From Cryphonectria parasitica EP155 (Eukaryota > Ascomycota > Sordariomycetes > Diaporthales > Cryphonectriaceae), in assembly GCF_011745365.1 (NCBI RefSeq), contig NW_024468909.1:5766001-5830000 (forward strand): a stretch of 64,000 nt of DNA. The letters are read 5' to 3'. Within the stretch, counting starts at the first letter, position 1, and every line of letters starts with the position of its first letter. The position numbers and the translations under genes were made by a program. The notes under the pieces were generated by a model. The model did no database searches. It saw only the letters and a program-made list of their open reading frames with translations, and was not told where the DNA came from. This document shows, piece by piece, positions 59,712 through 64,000 of the stretch.

Positions 59712-61786
59712 TCAAAGGGATCCAGCTAGGCGGTCCCAGAGCCCACCCGAGGTCTTAGCTTCGGGTGACAGGATGGTGGTGTTCCATGCCTCGACACCGT
59801 CGACGAAGAGTTGGTAAGAGAGGGAGCTCTTGTCGGTGCCGGGGACCCTCTCGATGGTGATGGCGCCGAACTTGGAGTTGCCATTGTGGATATACCTGTT
59901 TGGTTTTGTTAGCAGGTTTATTCCCAGGAGTGATTGTGTTGCACGCCAACATCGCTGCTGTGGTACACAGCGGTGGGGGGGGGGGGGGGGAAGGGACTAG
60001 GAAAACGTACTTGAGCTCCACATCTTCATCGTCGGTCTGCTTATAAGTGCCCACAGGTGAATAGAACTGGCTCAGCGGGCTCGCAGAGAACTCGTACACA
60101 GTTGCCTTGTCGTTCCATCTCGAGTCCAGAGGCGGGGGGAACTTTGTCGCAGCAAACTCGTGCCTATCTCCGGAAAGCACGACGACGCCGACGCCTCTAG
60201 CAGCAGTGTCCCACATAGCCTCGAGGACCTTCTTCCGCTCCACCAGGAAACCGCCCCAGGTGTCCTGTCTGTTGACAGGCCAGTTCTTTGTGAACGGGAC
60301 TGACGAGGCGATAATCTTCCACTGTACGCCCTTGGGCTCGGGCTTCTGCAGGTAGGCGATGAGGTCGTCAAGCTGATCTGCACCGAGCATCGTCTTCTCC
60401 TCGGCTGCATATGGGATCTTGTTGTTGGACCGGTAGGACCGCGTGTCCAGCATGAAGAAGCTGGCCGGGCCCTGTGCGAATTCAAACCAGGTCACACCTC
60501 GGCTCTTCGTCCCAGCTAAGCCCGCCCTCTTGACGGCGGGCGGGTTAGCCGACGTGTGATAATGGTGCCAGGGGTCGACTGCAGCCTCATATACACCCGT
60601 CTGATTCTTGTCCCAATCGTTCTTGATCTCGTGGTCGTCAAGGACGTGGATCCAACTAAAATTCTGCCCCACTTGAGGCCACTCGGGTGATGCATAGACG
60701 GCCCTGTACTTCTGACGGTAATCGGTCACATCTGTTCCCCACCATTTGGGCACATCGACGTAGATGAAGTCGCCGAGGAAGAGCATGAATTGGGCGCCGA
60801 GACCGGGTAGGAGTTTTGCGAGGTGTCGCATGCCGGGGATCGAGAGCGGGTGGTCCAAGGGGCTATAAGGTAGGCGATTCACTATGCAAGAGGTGGAGAG
60901 GAAGGTGAACTTTCCATCATAGTCCTTTGGGTACTGACCGGCCCGCGGCGCGGAGGTGAACTCGCCCGAGTGGCCGTTGGAGCTCTTCCAAACGTAGGTG
61001 CGTGGTTCCCTGTGCACTGCAGGCACGGTAACGACAGCTGTGTAGTCGGTCTCGTTGCTCGTCCACCTGACCCCGCCGACTGTCTGCCAGATTGAGGTGT
61101 CGAAAGGAGGCTGAGGGTCCTTGAGCCGTGCCTCGATGGTGACGGGCATTTTCGACTGGTCTGGCTCCCGGACGAGCAACTTAGCCTCAGTTCCCGAGAC
61201 GTACCCAAGCCTGATGAAAGACAAGTCGTCACCGGTGATCCAATGCTCGGAGTAGACACGATCAGCCACCATGAGCACGCACGCTACGTTGATGAGCAGG
61301 GTGCCGAGCGAGATGGCGAGACTGCGCGGGTTCGGCATGCCGGTGAGGAGGGAGTACAATGGGCTGACGGGAGGCTCTCCAACGACGATTGTCTCCTTGA
61401 CCTCGAGCTCTTCGATGACAACATCGTCACCTCCGTTGCCTTCGCCATTGAGGACAGTGTCCTTGATGAGAATCTCGGCCTCCTCGTGAACTTCATCGTT
61501 CTGCAGACTGTTGAAGTACGTGGAGATGAAAGTCGGTATGTAAATGGCGAATAAAGTGAACACGACCGGTGCCATAGGCTATACACAATTTTTTTTCTCA
61601 GAATTATACACAGGGAGCATGCGTGCTTCTTGCGTTCAACTTACTGGCAATAGACCCTGTTTTATATGTTAGTTGACCTGGAAACACAGAACCTGGTAAC
61701 GAAGAACTTACCCATCTAAGAAAGAAGTACGACCCCAGCCTGAGGACAACAGATGATACTGTTGCTAATTTCGTTTGAACTGCCAT
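59712..61786 (-). CDS. PhoD-like metallophosphatase, membrane protein
   Basis: Metallophosphoesterase of the PhoD/alkaline phosphatase D class with N-terminal membrane segments. Exons in transcript order: 61786..61712, 61656..61645, 61578..60011, 59895..59712 (612 aa). Exon 2 is a 12-nt microexon (Gly-Leu-Leu-Pro) between canonical splice sites. Hydrophobic segments: LATVSSVVLRLGSYFFLRW through VVFTLFAIYIPTFISTYF, and SLAISLGTLLINVACVLMVA. The PhoD core has FTFLSTSCIVNRLPYS, FLGDFIYVDVP, WIHVLDDHEIKNDWDKN, SFFMLDTRSYRSNN and VVVLSGDRHEFAATKFP, which carry the metal-binding Asp/His residues. The last exon (KYIHNGNSKFGAITIERVPG) completes the C-terminal beta part. A bacterial PhoD N-domain-like segment precedes the core (IRLGYVSGTEAKLLVREP). 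Substrate unknown. The start at 61786 depends on accepting the microexon; a Met at 61575 is an alternative. Confidence 0.9.
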
Positions 61787-62432
61787 TGTTGTGAGAAAGT
61801 GCAAGTCAATCTCACCGACTGTTCATTACGGAATCCTCGGCGGAAACAAAGGTCGATGTCAATAATTGCTAGTCAGGTATCAAGAGAGACACCCTGAAGA
61901 CGAGAGATGTGATATCAAATATGAAGAATTGGTGAAGTAAGCTCTCCTGGACAAGCTGACCAAGCCTCACGAACACAAAGAGTATTGAGAGCGTAAATTA
62001 GGACTAGGAACAGGAGAAGAGTAGGAAAAGAGACAACAAGCAGCAGGTGCAGCAGGCTGTTCTTTGTTGTTTTATGAAACATTACTGACAGGGCACACTA
62101 CTGTGGCACGGCGTTTGGCCACACTGCAGAGCTAGGTACGTCATTGGTCCGCCTGCGGGTTCACGCGTTGGGGAGCACTGGGAGCTACTGGAGCCACCCA
62201 CTGCCACCGCATGCAGTTGACAGGCTACAGGGGTTGGTCACGCACTAACAATCCATCCAGGCTTAGCGCCCCCAGCTCTCTGAGACCCCTGAAGCCCGGG
62301 GGCGGGAAGAGAGTGCCTCAAAAGCTTCCACCGTGGCCTGGCCTGTGTCGCGACAGCTGTTATCGCTCGGAACCGCTTGAACATTTACCAACCTGTCCCC
62401 GAGCACAGCAACACCACACATCAGCGCCCATC
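61787..62432. promoter_or_regulatory. Divergent promoter, PhoD-like / p24
   Basis: A 646-bp spacer between opposite starts, AT-rich on the PhoD side and GC-rich on the p24 side. An open frame from 62211 merely extends the p24 frame upstream and lacks a signal peptide at its start. Confidence 0.55.
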
Positions 62433-63244
62433 ATGCAGCTGACAACCCTCGCGTGCGGGCTGCTCGCCCTCTTTGCCTCTCAGGTGTCGGCGACGGCATT
62501 GACCTACAAGCTGGTCGCGAACGAGAAGGCATGTTTCTATGCCAACAACCAGGAAAAGGCCCAGAAGATCGCATTCTACTTTGCTGTACGTTGCTGCTGT
62601 CCCCTCCCTTTGCAACCCTTTCCCAGTGCCTACCGATGATGCGTTCAGGAAGAGCTGACCAGACTTAATAGGTACAATCCGGTGGCTCTTTCGATGTTGA
62701 CTTCGAGGTTACCGCCCCGTCGGGCAAAATTGTCACAGAAGGCACAAAAGAACGCCAGGGAGACTTTGTCTTCACGGGCAACGAGATCGGCGACTACTCG
62801 TTCTGCTTCAACAACGAGATGAGTACAGTTACCGACAAGTTCGTCGACTTTGAGATTGCCGTACGTCACCTCACGTCCCTCCCCCCCCCCCCCTTCGCGG
62901 CGGGTACTTGGGCTGTTCTGTCCCCCCTTTACTCACCACCGCATGATATTCAGGTCGAGAACGAAGCCCGAGTCGACCTCCCATCAAAGAAGGGAACTTC
63001 TCCTGAGCAGACCACCTCCCTCGAGGAGTCCGTTATAAAGATCTCTGGCCAGCTGTCGACCATGTCCCGCAACCAGAAGTACTTCCGCACGCGCGAGAAC
63101 CGCAACTTCAGCACTGTCAGGAGCACAGAGAAGAGGATCGTCAACTTCAGCCTGGTGCAGTGCGGCCTCATTATCTGCATGGGCGCTCTCCAGGTGTTTG
63201 TGGTGCGCTTCTTCTTCCAGGGCGCGAGAAAGGGCTATGTATAA
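62433..63244 (+). CDS. p24-family cargo receptor (emp24/gp25L)
   Basis: Type I membrane protein of COPII/COPI vesicles, cycling between ER and Golgi and helping select cargo. Exons 62433..62585, 62672..62860 and 62954..63244 (introns 86 and 93 nt) give 210 aa. Signal peptide about 1-20 (ending SQVSA), GOLD domain with the conserved disulfide cysteines in KACFYANN and YSFCFNNE, coiled-coil linker (EESVIKISGQLSTMSRNQKYFRTREN), membrane span LVQCGLIICMGALQVFVV, and a short tail RFFFQGARKGYV with the FF motif for COP binding. The tail resembles fungal Erp3-like members, but the subfamily is uncertain. ATG 62433 is chosen because it alone starts a signal peptide. Intron 2 contains a C run at 62881-62894. 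Confidence 0.94.
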
Positions 63245-63912
63245 ACCATACGAGCATAGTAAGAGAAGAGAGGGGAAGAAAAGAGAGAGAGAAAAGGGGA
63301 GGGGGTTGTCAATACCCGAGGTGCTCGAGTTGGTCATGGGAGTTTCATGCACGGCGTTTACTCTGATAGCCTCATCGGCGGATGTCACGAATCGGTTTTC
63401 TAGGACAGGGAAAAGAATATCACGATCAATCATAGAATGAGGAGTATGAATGTTTCTATGAGAAGTCCCTTCATAAGACCAGCCATATAGTACTTGAGCT
63501 GATGATCCCTTCTGACTGATGAGTATACTCTGAAGATAATTCGTGGACAACATTCATGCCACCTGTAACTTGAAATACAGTGATGTTTGAATCTGAATGC
63601 TCTTGTTCACGCTGGATACCAATTATACGCCTCCTTCGTTGTTCAATTGCATGCAGGTTCGCCGCGCACGACGCCTGGCATTTTGGGCTTAGGTGAACAT
63701 GGGGCGTTTCTCTACTGGGCCTGGTGCAGAGGTGTGGGCGCTAGTGGCCCGTGCGACAGGCAAAACTGCACCCAGGCCAAACATACACTGTAGAAGCCCG
63801 CCCCCGTCCGACCTAGCAACTTCTGGAAATAATTAATCACCTCCGCCTCTCCTTCTTCTTCACCACATCAACCCCAACATCCAGCGCCATACCCCCTCCC
63901 AACGCGCCCAGT
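63245..63912. other. Spacer, p24 to the last gene
   Basis: About 670 bp, no gene seen. The left part is A/G-rich (p24 3' UTR), the right part C-rich and CA-rich leader (about 63838-63912) typical of a fungal 5' leader. Confidence 0.55.
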
Positions 63913-64000
63913 ATGGCTTCCCTGGCATCCGCCCTCTCGCAATCCCTCCCGAAACCAACCTACACGGGCGAAGACGAGGAACTCCCCACGCGCGCCACCC
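63913..64000 (+). CDS. SNW-domain splicing factor Prp45-like, start only
   Basis: Only the first 29 codons are in the window and the frame is open to its edge. The start MASLASALSQSLPKP and the following YTGEDEELPTRA resemble the N-terminus of Prp45/SNW1 (SKIP), a spliceosome and transcription coregulator whose family begins with a short Ala/Ser/Leu segment, LPKP and an acidic TGE..E.PTHA motif. A His-Ala instead of Arg-Ala would be usual at the last position. The ATG has A-rich context (cagtATGG, A at -3 is absent but G at +4 is present). The call rests on 29 residues, so an unrelated protein cannot be excluded. Confidence 0.55.
   Translation, partial: MASLASALSQSLPKPTYTGEDEELPTRAT

Overview
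The window is nuclear DNA of a filamentous ascomycete (Pezizomycotina, most likely a Sordariomycete). Genes carry short introns, mostly 54-120 nt, with GTAAGT/GTATGT-type donors, CTAAC/CTGAC-type branch sites and YAG acceptors. The proteins are fungal (Zn2Cys6 regulator, Tof1, Vac8, Snf4, Imp1, p24), and the homeodomain gene is the Htf1/MoHox2 conidiation type. Sixteen protein-coding genes are supported; the first lacks its 5' end and the last its 3' end. Exon joins were worked out by hand from splice signals, reading frame and remembered family conservation; no alignment was run.

Layout. 1-9.1 kb: the end of a Zn2Cys6-type regulator, a mitochondrial m-AAA protease (Yta12/Afg3) and a Bor1-type borate/anion transporter, all on +. 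9.1-31.05 kb: a 22-kb gene-poor block whose only convincing gene is the homeobox regulator htf1 (-). It has 5.8 kb of non-coding DNA downstream and 14 kb upstream, many simple repeats and homopolymers, and a CpG-depleted AT-rich island near 10.1-10.56 kb. 31.05-63.25 kb: a compact gene-dense part holding 3-hydroxyacyl-CoA dehydrogenase (-), tof1 (+), a Shg1/COMPASS-like protein with a huge RS/RD tail (-), a small mitochondrial membrane protein (+), eIF2B-delta (-), mitochondrial IF3 (-), a membrane-anchored thioredoxin (+), imp1 (+), vac8 (-), snf4 (+), a RhoGAP (+), a PhoD-like phosphatase (-) and a p24 cargo receptor (+). The last 88 bases open a gene that looks like prp45/SNW1.

These are mainly housekeeping genes and I see no biosynthetic cluster. 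Between 40.8 and 47.2 kb four of five genes appear to serve mitochondria or membrane redox (complex I-like subunit, mIF3, thioredoxin, Imp1). I found no rRNA, convincing tRNA, CRISPR array or intact transposon. I see no clear new system. The points most worth a second look are the isolated htf1 locus, the RS-tailed Shg1 protein, a 12-nt microexon in the PhoD gene, two introns of length 3n without stops (htf1, vac8), and the anchored CPPC thioredoxin.
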